Source: Crocinitomicaceae bacterium
GTDB taxonomy: Bacteria; Bacteroidota; Bacteroidia; Flavobacteriales_D; Crocinitomicaceae
NCBI GenBank assembly: GCA_014762645.1
Contig: JABURP010000093.1
Coordinates: 1-62,417, forward strand
Reading direction: 5' to 3'
Length of the DNA: 62,417 nucleotides
A program made the position numbers and the translations under genes. The notes under the pieces are model-generated. The model made no database searches and had not been told where the DNA came from. It saw nothing but the letters and a program-made list of their open reading frames with translations. Numbering within the stretch: position 1 is the first letter of the stretch; every line of letters starts with the position of its first letter. Shown piece after piece: positions 53,872 to 62,417 of this stretch.

Positions 53872-54653
53872 AAAAATGGCTAAAAAATACAATGTGGCTA
53901 CTCTTTTTTGTAGCAGTAATTTTTGGAATGAGTTTCGTGAACAGTTCTCATGAAAATAAAGTGGTTGGATTACCCGAAGTGAACATCAAAATGTATGAAG
54001 ATATGATGTTTCTTACCAAAGATGATGTAATCCAACGACTTAAAGACAAACACCTGGTGGATACGACCAAGACTTACGATCAGTTAGAGCTGGAAAAAAT
54101 TGAGAATACATTGATTCAAATGCCTGAAATTAAGCATGCTGAAGCTTACTCTTTTGTGGGAGGAAATTGGAACCTTGATGTAGAACTCAGACAGCCAATT
54201 GCGCGCATTTTCAACCAGGATGGAACATCTTGCTACCTGGATAAAGATGGAACATTAATGCCTTTATCGGACAATTTTACGGCCCATGTAATTACAGTTG
54301 ATGGAAATATAAATGAGACTGATTTTTCCAAATCGGTGGACGGCATAATCAACAATGACTCATTGATAACTATTGAGATCCTGGACGATTTGTACAAGAT
54401 TTCAAATTATGTTTGTTCAGATGAGTTCCTTTCCGCTCAGATCACTCATATTCACATTAATGAGTATGATGAATTTGAGTTGATACCGAGAGTTGGGGAT
54501 CAACGAATACTGTTTGGAAAAGCAGATTACGTTGCCGGGAAGTTCAAAAAGCTTGAGTACTTCTATTTGGAAGGAATGAGCAGGGCCGGATGGGAAAACT
54601 ACGATACGATTAACATTATGTATAAGAGCCAGGTGGTGTGCTCGAAACGATAA
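53868..54653 (+). CDS. ftsQ: Cell division protein FtsQ
   Basis: A 261-aa single-pass protein with an N-terminal membrane helix (~6-24), a POTRA-like domain (~45-110) and a beta domain (VELRQPIARIFNQDG near 108). It recruits FtsL and the synthase to the septum. Weakly conserved, as usual for Bacteroidota FtsQ, but position between murC and ftsA is decisive. Confidence 0.9.
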   Translation: MKKWLKNTMWLLFFVAVIFGMSFVNSSHENKVVGLPEVNIKMYEDMMFLTKDDVIQRLKDKHLVDTTKTYDQLELEKIENTLIQMPEIKHAEAYSFVGGNWNLDVELRQPIARIFNQDGTSCYLDKDGTLMPLSDNFTAHVITVDGNINETDFSKSVDGIINNDSLITIEILDDLYKISNYVCSDEFLSAQITHIHINEYDEFELIPRVGDQRILFGKADYVAGKFKKLEYFYLEGMSRAGWENYDTINIMYKSQVVCSKR

Positions 54654-54769
54654 AATTTTAGATGAAAGACAAAAGATCAAAGACAAAAGAAAATTGTGCT
54701 GAAATGTGTGTTGAAAGTCTTTATTCTTTGAGCGTAAGGGTCTTTAATCTTTAATCTATTAAAAAACAA

Positions 54770-56065
54770 ATGGCAGAAGCAGGAAATAAAAGAAAAGTGG
54801 TTGTAGGTCTGGATATCGGAACTACAAAAATTGCGTGTATAGTAGGTGCGCAGAATGAACACGGCAAAGTTGAGATTATCTCCATGGGAAAATTTGAAAG
54901 TGTTGGAGTTACTAGGGGCGTGGTCTCTAACATTGAAAAAACTGTGCATTCCATAGAAGCTGCCGTTGAACAAGCTATTGATCGTGTGGATGGCCAACTT
55001 AACATTAAAGTGGTGAATGTGGGTATAGCCGGTCAGCATATCAGTAGTTTACAACACAGAGGGATGCTAATGAGGGATGACCTTGAACAGGAAATTGCTC
55101 AGGAAGATATTGATGCACTTATTGAGGATATGTATAAACTCGTTATGCAACCTGGAGAAGAGATTGTGCATGTGTTACCGCAAGAGTACATTGTAGATAG
55201 TGAAAAGGGAATAAAAGACCCAATTGGAATGGCTGGGGTAAGATTAGAGGCCAATTTCCATATCATTACGGGTCAGGTAGCTGCTGCTAAGAATATCCAC
55301 AAATGTGTTAACAAAGCCGGATTGGAACTGGATGAAGTAATCCTTGAACCGATTGCTTCAGCTGAGGCAGTGCTTTCTGAAGAAGAAAAAGAGGCTGGAG
55401 TTGTGTTGGTAGATATTGGTGGTGGTACAACTGATGTGGCCATTTTCCAGGATGGTATTATTCGACACACAGCTATTATTCCGTTTGGGGGAAATGTCAT
55501 TACAGATGATATAAAAGAAGGGTGTACCATCATGAAAAGACACGCTGAAAAGCTAAAACAAAAGTTTGGTTCAGCATTGGCTTCAGAATGTCAGGACAAT
55601 GAAGTTGTTTGTATTCCAGGGTTAAGGGGACGTGATCCAAAAGAGATTTCTATCCGAAATTTGGCTTCAATTATTCAGGCACGAATGGAAGAAATCATTG
55701 AGCATGTTTACTATGAAATAAAGAACTCAGGATTTGAGAAGAAATTAATTGGTGGAATTGTAGTGACTGGAGGTGGTGCACAACTCAAACACATTACACA
55801 ATTGTTTGAATACATTACCGGAATGGATACCAGAATCGGTTATCCGAATGAGCATTTAGCATCAACTTCACAAATTGAAAATGTGACGAGCCCAATGTTT
55901 GCAACGGGTATCGGATTAGTAATAAAAGGATTCAGCCCGGCAACAGTAACTCCGGATACAGAATCTAATACATCAGCGGCGAAAAACCATTCTACCAAAA
56001 GAAAAGGAAGTTTCTTTGATAAGATCCTTACTAAAAGTAGAGCATGGTTTGAAGAAGAAGATTAA
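54770..56065 (+). CDS. ftsA: Cell division ATPase FtsA
   Basis: A 431-aa actin-fold protein: VVGLDIGTTKIACIVG phosphate-1 loop, DIGGGTTDVAIF phosphate-2 loop and VVTGGGAQLKHI adenosine motif. A basic, aromatic C-terminal helix (KRKGSFFDKILTKSRAWF) serves as membrane anchor. It tethers FtsZ to the membrane. The 116-bp gap after ftsQ holds short AAAGACAAAAG repeats and no clear promoter. Confidence 0.95.
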   Translation: MAEAGNKRKVVVGLDIGTTKIACIVGAQNEHGKVEIISMGKFESVGVTRGVVSNIEKTVHSIEAAVEQAIDRVDGQLNIKVVNVGIAGQHISSLQHRGMLMRDDLEQEIAQEDIDALIEDMYKLVMQPGEEIVHVLPQEYIVDSEKGIKDPIGMAGVRLEANFHIITGQVAAAKNIHKCVNKAGLELDEVILEPIASAEAVLSEEEKEAGVVLVDIGGGTTDVAIFQDGIIRHTAIIPFGGNVITDDIKEGCTIMKRHAEKLKQKFGSALASECQDNEVVCIPGLRGRDPKEISIRNLASIIQARMEEIIEHVYYEIKNSGFEKKLIGGIVVTGGGAQLKHITQLFEYITGMDTRIGYPNEHLASTSQIENVTSPMFATGIGLVIKGFSPATVTPDTESNTSAAKNHSTKRKGSFFDKILTKSRAWFEEED

Positions 56066-56107
56066 ATAAGCTTTTTGTAGAAAGCGTATAAATAAAAAAG
56101 AACTGAG

Positions 56108-57772
56108 ATGACAGAAAAAGTACAGCAATTAGTAGAAATACTAGAAGCAGTAAAAGAACATCATCTCGCAACAACAACAAAACCAGGAATTATGGAATTC
56201 GATTTACCAAAAGATTCGTCTTCAATTATTAAAGTGATTGGAATTGGAGGTGGCGGTGGAAACGCAGTCAATCACATGTATAACCAGGGAATCAAAGGTG
56301 TGGATTTTGTGATCTGTAATACGGATCAACAAGCACTGGATATATCCCCGGTTCCTGTTAAAATCCAATTGGGTCAAAGTTTAACAGAAGGTAGAGGAGC
56401 AGGAGCAATACCTGAGATTGGAAAAAATGCAGCCATTGAGAATATTGACGATATCAAGGAAATCCTTGAAAAAAATACAAAAATGGTTTTCCTTACTGCT
56501 GGTTTGGGTGGTGGAACCGGAACCGGAGCTGCGCCTGTTATTGCTAAAGTAGCTAAGGAAATGGATATTCTAACCGTTGGAATTGTGACGGTACCATTTG
56601 CGTTTGAAGGCAGAAAGCGAAAGCAACAGGCTGAAGAAGGTTTGGACGATCTGCGTCAAAGCGTTGATACCTTATTGATCATTAATAATGATCGCTTACG
56701 TGAAATGTTTGGAAACCTTTCACTTGGTAATGCATTTGCACAGGCAGATGACGTATTGGCAACCGCAGCAAAAGGAATCGCAGAAGTAATCTCTGTTACG
56801 GGTATGATCAATGTGGATTTTAATGACGTTAGCACCGTAATGAAAGATTCTGGTGTGGCCATTATGGGATCTGCAGTAGCTTCTGGTGAAAATAGAGCAT
56901 TGGATGCCGTAAAAAATGCATTGGCTTCACCACTACTTAATGATAATGACATATCTGGTGCAAAATACGTACTTCTCAACATCACCTATGGTGAAAATGA
57001 AATTCTCATGGATGAAATTGGTGACATCACGGATTATATTCAGGATGAAGCAGGTGCAACAGCAGATGTGATTTGGGGACATGGTTTTGACGAAACATTG
57101 GGTGATGGAATTTGCATTACAGTAATTGCTACTGGATTTAAATCTTCTCCAATTACAGGTCTTGAAAGAGCGCCAGAGCGGAAAGTAGTGAAATTGGAAG
57201 AAGATGCTCCAAAAGAAATAACTGCTACTATAGATTCGCCTACTCAAGGGGCAAATACACTGAATGAGAAGGTTCAGGCTGATTATTCTTCAAATGTAGA
57301 GGAAGATGAAGATGAACCATTCCTTATTGTAAAGGAAGACGAAGAGGAAGTTGCTAAACAAGCCGAGATCAACTGGGATATGACAGGTTCGGCAAAGGAA
57401 GAATCAACGTCAGATGAAAAGGATGAAGAAGTTATCAAACATTACCTGACAGATGACTTAGAAGAGAAAATAGATAATGAGGAAACAGAGTCGAAAGCCG
57501 TTTTAACTCCTGAAGAACAGGCCCAGAAAGCAAAAGAACGCATGGAGCGCATTCAGTCGTATACTTCGAAGTTGAAATCAGCTGAAGGAGTCGCGGACCT
57601 GGAAAGCGAACCTGCTTATAAGCGTAAGAAAATTGAACTGGACGACGTACCTCATTCATCTGAAGAAAACATGAGTAAATTCACTCTGTCAGAAGGAGAT
57701 GAAGATGGTAATGGAGAAAAGAAAATTGAGCTAAAGCAGAATAACAGCTTCTTGCACGATAACGTAGATTGA
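56108..57772 (+). CDS. ftsZ: Cell division GTPase FtsZ
   Basis: A 554-aa tubulin homolog: GGGGGNAVNHM (~47), nucleotide signature GGGTGTGAAPV and the T7 loop NVDFNDVSTVM. After ~residue 360 there is a ~190-residue acidic, disordered linker and a basic C-terminal end, typical of Bacteroidota. A later ATG at 56192 (MEFDLPKD) would remove 28 residues; the earlier ATG is kept because it gives clean spacing after ftsA. It forms the Z-ring. Confidence 0.96.
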   Translation: MTEKVQQLVEILEAVKEHHLATTTKPGIMEFDLPKDSSSIIKVIGIGGGGGNAVNHMYNQGIKGVDFVICNTDQQALDISPVPVKIQLGQSLTEGRGAGAIPEIGKNAAIENIDDIKEILEKNTKMVFLTAGLGGGTGTGAAPVIAKVAKEMDILTVGIVTVPFAFEGRKRKQQAEEGLDDLRQSVDTLLIINNDRLREMFGNLSLGNAFAQADDVLATAAKGIAEVISVTGMINVDFNDVSTVMKDSGVAIMGSAVASGENRALDAVKNALASPLLNDNDISGAKYVLLNITYGENEILMDEIGDITDYIQDEAGATADVIWGHGFDETLGDGICITVIATGFKSSPITGLERAPERKVVKLEEDAPKEITATIDSPTQGANTLNEKVQADYSSNVEEDEDEPFLIVKEDEEEVAKQAEINWDMTGSAKEESTSDEKDEEVIKHYLTDDLEEKIDNEETESKAVLTPEEQAQKAKERMERIQSYTSKLKSAEGVADLESEPAYKRKKIELDDVPHSSEENMSKFTLSEGDEDGNGEKKIELKQNNSFLHDNVD

Positions 57773-57777
57773 TACAT

Positions 57778-57839
57778 AATGAGTTACATGTAATTCATTC
57801 AATTTTACTTGGATTCAAAATATGAGTGAATTCACTCAT
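57778..57839. repeat. Two palindromes between ftsZ and the LytTR regulator
   Basis: AATGA-G-TTACATGTAA-T-TCATT (57778-57799) is a near-perfect 22-bp palindrome and ATGAGTGAATTCACTCAT (57822-57839) a perfect 18-bp one. Both carry ATGAGT/ACTCAT-like half-sites about 40 bp apart. They have no U tail, so they look like operators rather than terminators. Confidence 0.6.
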
Positions 57840-57917
57840 TTATAGGTGATTTATCAGGATTAAATAAGATTTTTTATTGGAGTCTACGTACATTTAACCC
57901 GTGTATAAGGTTAGTGT

Positions 57918-58667
57918 ATGACCAGTCTTTCAGCTTTTATTGTAGATGATGAACCCAAAGCCTGTAATGTGCTGAAAAGTCTTATTAGGGATTATTGTAC
58001 TGATATTTCAGATATTCAGGTGTCTATGTCTCCTGATGAAGCACTGCAAAAAATTCCTCAATTCGATCCGGATATCTTGTTCTTGGATATTAATATGCCT
58101 GAGAAAACCGGATTTGACCTGTTAGATGAATTAGAAAGGTTTGACGGTAAAATAGTTTTTACAACAGCCTACCATCAGTATGCAATTAAGGCATTTAAGT
58201 ATTGTGCGTTTGACTATCTTCTTAAGCCGGTGAGAATCGACGATCTTGTTACAACAGTTGAAAGAATTATCACCGAAAGGCTAAACTCACAAATCAATAA
58301 CGGAGATATTAAAGAATTGTTTAAGCAGTTAAATGGTGGGTCAAATTATCCATCTTCAATTGCTATCCACGATAAAGGAGGAATGGTGTTTCTCAATCCA
58401 GGGAACATTATTTATCTAGAAGGTCAGGGGAATTATACAAAAATTCACTGTACAGATAAGTGTTTTATGACTACTAAACCGATTAAAAGCTTTGAGCAAT
58501 CCCTGGATCCTGAATTGTTTCTAAGGGTTCATAAATCGTATATAGTAAACATACACCACGTGTTAAGATACCTACCGCAGGATGGAGGAGAACTAATACT
58601 AACCAATAACTTACGCGTTCAGGTGTCCAGAAGAAAAAGACACTTGTTGGAGAGGTTTACCGTTTAA
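57918..58667 (+). CDS. LytTR-family response regulator
   Basis: A 249-aa regulator. Receiver domain (1-125): DDE near 10-12, phospho-acceptor Asp in LFLDINMPE (~59), TTAYHQY and LLKPV. LytTR domain (~145-249; IIYLEGQGNYTKIHCTD, FLRVHKSYIVN). The kinase at 58866-61796 is its likely partner, separated by a hairpin. Two palindromes upstream (57778-57839) may be its binding sites, though LytTR proteins more often bind direct repeats. Confidence 0.92.
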   Translation: MTSLSAFIVDDEPKACNVLKSLIRDYCTDISDIQVSMSPDEALQKIPQFDPDILFLDINMPEKTGFDLLDELERFDGKIVFTTAYHQYAIKAFKYCAFDYLLKPVRIDDLVTTVERIITERLNSQINNGDIKELFKQLNGGSNYPSSIAIHDKGGMVFLNPGNIIYLEGQGNYTKIHCTDKCFMTTKPIKSFEQSLDPELFLRVHKSYIVNIHHVLRYLPQDGGELILTNNLRVQVSRRKRHLLERFTV

Positions 58668-58801
58668 TCATTCAATTGACCGTTTTGTCAGTTATCTCGC
58701 CGTAACCTCAAAGACACTAGAATTATTAAAAATATGACTGTACTTTTATGATAGTTAATTACTTGAGAAACACGTAAGAGTTTCATTTTAATCCAAAACA
58801 C

Positions 58802-58832
58802 AAAAAGCCACCTCTTTATTGGTGGCTTTTTT
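58802..58832 (+). terminator. Rho-independent hairpin before kinase gene
   Basis: AAAAAGCCACC (58802-58812), loop TCTTTATT, GGTGGCTTTTT and a U run. It ends only 13-34 nt before the possible kinase starts, so it is either the terminator of the regulator gene or an attenuator for the kinase. Confidence 0.85.
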
Positions 58833-58865
58833 AGTATCTATGTAATGAATTACTCATTCTGCGCA

Positions 58866-61796
58866 ATGAAATTTTGGATAGCCCTCATATTGTTGTTTAT
58901 AAGTACGGTATTAAATCAAGCCTATGGACAGAATGTGTATTTCAGAAACTATGACATTTCTGATGGTCTTCCAAGTTCTGAAGTACATGATATATATGAA
59001 GATGCAAAGGGGTTTATATGGTTTGCAACAGATCGGGGAATCGTTAGATATGATGGCGAGCAATTTGTTACTTTCAATGAAGAAAACGGACTCAAGAACA
59101 TAGTTATCTTCAACTTTTACGAAGAGTCTTATGACAAAGTATGGATAAGTAATGTTAACAATGAACTATATTCCTTTAACCCCTTTAGCTTTCCGTTAAG
59201 GTTTGAACCTTTTCCCTATAACGACTCTTTAAAAATAAGATTTCAGGAACTTCGGTGGAGCAATCATATTCGTCAATTTTGGAAGGATGAAGGGGGGAAT
59301 TTTAACTTCTCGTTTCTTATAAATCCTGGTAGGATTGTAATATCTCCAGATGGAAAAACTGAAATTAAGAATTGGACTTTATTATCCTGGGAAAGTGGTT
59401 ACCTGGAAGATATCAACTACCACGATATTCTTGTACATGTTTCTCTCGACCCATTAGACAAGTATTTATATACGGAGTTGGTCATAGATACTTTGGATGC
59501 TGGTGATATTATTGTTTTTGATGAAAGAAGTGAAGAGAAAATCTGGGTTGATCAAAAGTATAGAGTTGACATCCGTGCTTTTGAAGGGATCACCGACTAT
59601 CTGTATACTAAAGAAGGAGTGCGGTTCTTAATTGGAACCAAGCTCATAATTTATGAGAATGGCTCATTAAAAACTATTGATGTTGGGGCAAACGGGTTGA
59701 GAATACGTATATGGAATGATAAAATGTATGTTGCCACTACACGCGGCTGTAATATATATACCAAATCAGGTACTTACCTTGAAACTATGTTGCCTGGTCA
59801 GTGGTGTACAGATGTACACATGGATCGTTTAGGTGGGTTATGGGTTTCAACCGCCAAAGAAGGGGTATTCTATTCTGCAAATCCAAAGATTAGATTATAC
59901 GGTAATGCGAATGAAAAAATGATTTTTAATCATATTGAACTGAATGATCAGTTTCTCCTATTGAAATCGTGGGACGAAGTATTGTGGGTATATGATAAAA
60001 GGTTTGGAGTTCCGAAAAAATATAAGAATGTTACTTTTTGGAGTGATGTGTACCTTCACTATCATAATGAAGAAAAACTCTCTTACATTTTTGGAAAGAA
60101 TGGTACCACGCCTTTCAGCGGTTCAGCAAATGATCCTTATTCGTTCCTTTATTTCAGTTTAAGCTGGGATGAGAAAAAGGATGTTTTTACGGCCAAAAAA
60201 GCATTGTATGTGTTTGAAGAGACCCATGCATATCACAGAGAGTTTAAGAACTGTGCGAAAGTTTATGACCAGGTACGGCTGGGGCATGATTCACTTTATT
60301 TAGCAACCGAGGAAGGGTTGTATGTGTCCGATTTAGAAGGGAATACTAAAGTTGTTGGAGAAAAAAATGAACTGTTGAGAAGCAAAATGAAGCAAATCGA
60401 ATGGTTTCAGGAAGGATTATTAATGTCAACTTATGTTAATGGGATGGTTTACTATAAAAGTGGAAAGGTATTCTCCATTAGCACAAGCAATGGATTGTCA
60501 TCTTCAAGTGTCTCAAGGTTTAGAGTGCAGGACGATTCCATTATATGGATAGCGACAAATAAAGGGCTAGACAAAGTTGTTCTGGATGAAGATCAAAACA
60601 TTAAAGGAATATACAATGCAAATGAGATCAAAGGACTTCCTTCTAATGAGGTTACAACTGTAGAGGTGCATAAGGATACAATTTGGGTGGCTACAAAAAA
60701 GGGACTTTTGTATTTTCCATCAACGACTGATTTTGGCCAAAACGTGTTACGAAAAGACCTTTTTTCAATTGATTCGGTTAGAATAAATAAAACCAAATCG
60801 TATTTCAAGAATGAGTTTGTTATGCAGGAGAAGGACGTTCTTGAGATTTATTTTACTCAAATAAGCTATAGTGCGACGAATGACATTACATATCAATATC
60901 GAATTCCAGAGCTGGATCTCCAATGGTCGGTTCTGGACGCCGGGTATCTAAGAATTGCTAATATGGTTAATGGTAGTTATAGCGTCCAAATCAAGTCGGC
61001 ATATGAAACTGAAAATGGTCCAATTATTACGATTCCTTTTAAAGTACATACACCCTGGTGGAAAACCTGGTGGGCTATTGTCCTGTACATTATACTTGGC
61101 CTCGGATTGATTGGGTTGGTCTTTAAGTTGCTTCTGATCAGAATCGATAGAAAGCGCCGGGGACAGCTTGAAAAAGTACAATTAGAATTAAAAGTGCTCA
61201 TTTCTCAGATGAATCCACATTTTACGTTCAATACCATCAACTCTATCCAGCATTATATCATAGAAAATGAAAGCAAATTAGCGCTAAACTATTTAGCTGA
61301 TTTTGCCCTACTGATCCGTAAATCACTGGACTATTCGAGACAGGAGTATATAACACTTGAAGAAGAGGTCGAGTTTCTTCAGTTATATGTAGGATTGGAA
61401 TCAAAGCGTTTTGGTAAGGAAATTCGATTAGAAGTTGATCTGAAGACCATTCATGATCCTGCAATTATTGCTTTTCCTGCACTTCTTTTACAACCTGTAA
61501 TTGAGAATGCGATTATACACGGTTTACAACCTCTTGAAAAGATGGGGGTGGTAAAACTCTTTATTAAAGATGCCGGTGAGTATTTTGAAATTGAAATTCA
61601 CGATAATGGAGTAGGACTATCCGGAAAAGTAAAGAGTAATAATCATAAATCACATGGTTTGGATATTTTGAAAAGTCGAATCAATCTGTACAATTCAACG
61701 CATAAGAAAAGTGATGATGTTCAGATTATTAATAACCCCAAGGGAGAAGGAACTATCGTTAAAATCAAATTGTATAAAGCGAGATACATTGAATAA
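58866..61796 (+). CDS. Two-component regulator-propeller histidine kinase
   Basis: A 976-aa sensor from the ATG at 58866; the earlier ATG at 58845 adds seven residues. Signal peptide (MKFWIALILLFISTVLNQAYG), two seven-bladed propeller-like regions of Reg_prop repeats (~20-640; for example GLPSSEVHDIYEDAKGFIWFAT), a Y_Y_Y domain (~650-725), one membrane helix (~735-758) and a LytS-type kinase domain with QMNPHFTFNTINS and LQPVIENAIIHG. It senses something in the periplasm and likely phosphorylates the LytTR regulator just upstream. Confidence 0.9.
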   Translation: MKFWIALILLFISTVLNQAYGQNVYFRNYDISDGLPSSEVHDIYEDAKGFIWFATDRGIVRYDGEQFVTFNEENGLKNIVIFNFYEESYDKVWISNVNNELYSFNPFSFPLRFEPFPYNDSLKIRFQELRWSNHIRQFWKDEGGNFNFSFLINPGRIVISPDGKTEIKNWTLLSWESGYLEDINYHDILVHVSLDPLDKYLYTELVIDTLDAGDIIVFDERSEEKIWVDQKYRVDIRAFEGITDYLYTKEGVRFLIGTKLIIYENGSLKTIDVGANGLRIRIWNDKMYVATTRGCNIYTKSGTYLETMLPGQWCTDVHMDRLGGLWVSTAKEGVFYSANPKIRLYGNANEKMIFNHIELNDQFLLLKSWDEVLWVYDKRFGVPKKYKNVTFWSDVYLHYHNEEKLSYIFGKNGTTPFSGSANDPYSFLYFSLSWDEKKDVFTAKKALYVFEETHAYHREFKNCAKVYDQVRLGHDSLYLATEEGLYVSDLEGNTKVVGEKNELLRSKMKQIEWFQEGLLMSTYVNGMVYYKSGKVFSISTSNGLSSSSVSRFRVQDDSIIWIATNKGLDKVVLDEDQNIKGIYNANEIKGLPSNEVTTVEVHKDTIWVATKKGLLYFPSTTDFGQNVLRKDLFSIDSVRINKTKSYFKNEFVMQEKDVLEIYFTQISYSATNDITYQYRIPELDLQWSVLDAGYLRIANMVNGSYSVQIKSAYETENGPIITIPFKVHTPWWKTWWAIVLYIILGLGLIGLVFKLLLIRIDRKRRGQLEKVQLELKVLISQMNPHFTFNTINSIQHYIIENESKLALNYLADFALLIRKSLDYSRQEYITLEEEVEFLQLYVGLESKRFGKEIRLEVDLKTIHDPAIIAFPALLLQPVIENAIIHGLQPLEKMGVVKLFIKDAGEYFEIEIHDNGVGLSGKVKSNNHKSHGLDILKSRINLYNSTHKKSDDVQIINNPKGEGTIVKIKLYKARYIE

Positions 61797-61828
61797 AATT
61801 TCGAACTTTGTTGGAAACAAATTGAAAA

Positions 61829-62275
61829 ATGAGCTTAACAGATCAGATCAATAATGACATTAAAGAAGCCATGAAGGCCAAAGAAAAGGAAAAGCTGGCT
61901 GCATTGCGAGATATTAAGTCCAAATTATTACTTGAAGCTACTAGTGGTGGAGGAGAAGTAACTCAGGAGGCAGAGAATAAAATTGTAATGAAGCTTTATA
62001 AACAACGAATGGATACTTACGAGCTTTATATAAAAGAAGGAAGAGAAGATCTTGCTGCTGACGAAAAGTTTCAGGCTGAAGTTATTTCCCAGTATTTACC
62101 TGAACAAATGAGCGAAGACGATATTCGCAAAGTAATTCAGGAAAAAATAAGTGCTGTTGGTGCATCCGGTCCTCAAGATATGGGTAAAGTTATGGGACCA
62201 GTAATGGGTGAGTTAAGTGGTAAGGCAGATGGAAAGGTGATTTCTCAAATCGTTAAGGAAGAACTAAGTAAATAA
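61829..62275 (+). CDS. yqeY: GatB/YqeY domain protein
   Basis: A 148-aa protein of the usual YqeY length. MKAKEKEKLAALRDIKSKL, AENKIVMKLYKQRMDTYELY, and QYLPEQMSE are typical; it is related to the tail of the amidotransferase GatB that binds tRNA. The precise function is unknown. In many Bacteroidota it lies next to ftsZ; here a two-component pair intervenes. Confidence 0.9.
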   Translation: MSLTDQINNDIKEAMKAKEKEKLAALRDIKSKLLLEATSGGGEVTQEAENKIVMKLYKQRMDTYELYIKEGREDLAADEKFQAEVISQYLPEQMSEDDIRKVIQEKISAVGASGPQDMGKVMGPVMGELSGKADGKVISQIVKEELSK

Positions 62276-62298
62276 AATTCCGGTTAAATAAAATAAAA

Positions 62299-62325
62299 AA
62301 GGCCGCCTTCTGGCAGCCTTCTTTT
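62299..62325 (+). terminator. Rho-independent terminator after yqeY
   Basis: AAGGCcGCC (62299-62307), loop TTCT, GGCaGCCTT (62312-62320), one mismatch, then a T-rich tail. It lies 24 nt after the yqeY stop; nothing else is seen in the last 90 bp. Confidence 0.8.
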
Positions 62326-62417
62326 CCCTTTTGAACCTCAATCTAGTAAATAGATTACCTTTAATTTTTTGACTTTACTTTTGCTTTATAAGCTTACTGT
62401 AAATTTAAGGACAAGTT

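Noticed and set aside
54677-55039. 120-codon minus-strand frame over the ftsQ-ftsA gap and the ftsA start
   Set aside because: Antisense to ftsA, composition like a shadow frame, no promoter.
42209-57772. Missing murF and ddl in the dcw cluster
   Set aside because: Bacteroidota commonly place these elsewhere, so the absence is not unusual.

Overview
The window is chromosomal DNA of a Bacteroidota bacterium, most likely of the Flavobacteriales. The evidence is secreted proteins with C-terminal type IX secretion sorting domains, a TonB receptor paired with DUF4249 lipoproteins, LytTR two-component pairs, promoters of the TTTG-N19-TAnnTTTG type, and a dcw cluster in the usual Bacteroidota order. 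MurE carries the DNPR motif, so the peptidoglycan should be of the meso-DAP type. The exact genus cannot be read from this sequence.

Region 1 (about 357-10373) is a 10-kb AT-rich integrative element. It is bounded by a 24-bp direct repeat that copies the 3' end of a tRNA-Leu(CAA) gene (10354-10434), and a tyrosine recombinase lies next to the tRNA. Cargo from left to right: a DUF488/partner gene pair; an unrecognised two-gene module (cytosolic protein plus 4-TM protein) followed by a densely structured intergenic region; a leftward operon of two small proteins, a RES-domain protein and a 123-aa protein; a divergent protein with family-A DNA polymerase motifs; a second structured region under an operator-like promoter; and decayed genes (frameshifted secreted protein, truncated PIN-like gene). 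Remnants of a second tRNA-Leu lie outside both ends, so this locus has been hit more than once. This element is the most likely place for an undescribed system.

Region 2 (10690-31242) is mixed core and surface functions: a lipoprotein, a cysteine dioxygenase-like cupin, a CotH/lamin-tail T9SS protein, an SDR epimerase, a split metH operon under a SAM riboswitch, an FG-GAP and a sialidase-fold T9SS protein, a PrsW-type protease and an MsbA-like ABC exporter. The metH operon holds a QueF-like protein without the catalytic cysteine and an inserted four-helix-bundle (IVP) gene.

Region 3 (31437-41660) holds rbfA, a LolC/E-like permease, an S9 peptidase and a membrane protein in one run, then a LytTR regulator/kinase pair on the minus strand, then a TonB receptor with two tandem DUF4249 lipoproteins.

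Region 4 (42209-57772) is the dcw cluster mraZ-rsmH-ftsL-pbp-murE-mraY-murD-ftsW-murG-murC-ftsQ-ftsA-ftsZ, mostly with overlapping or abutting genes, and with paired GTGGK boxes around the mraZ promoter. Region 5 (57918-62275) is a second LytTR regulator, a periplasmic-propeller histidine kinase and a GatB/YqeY protein.
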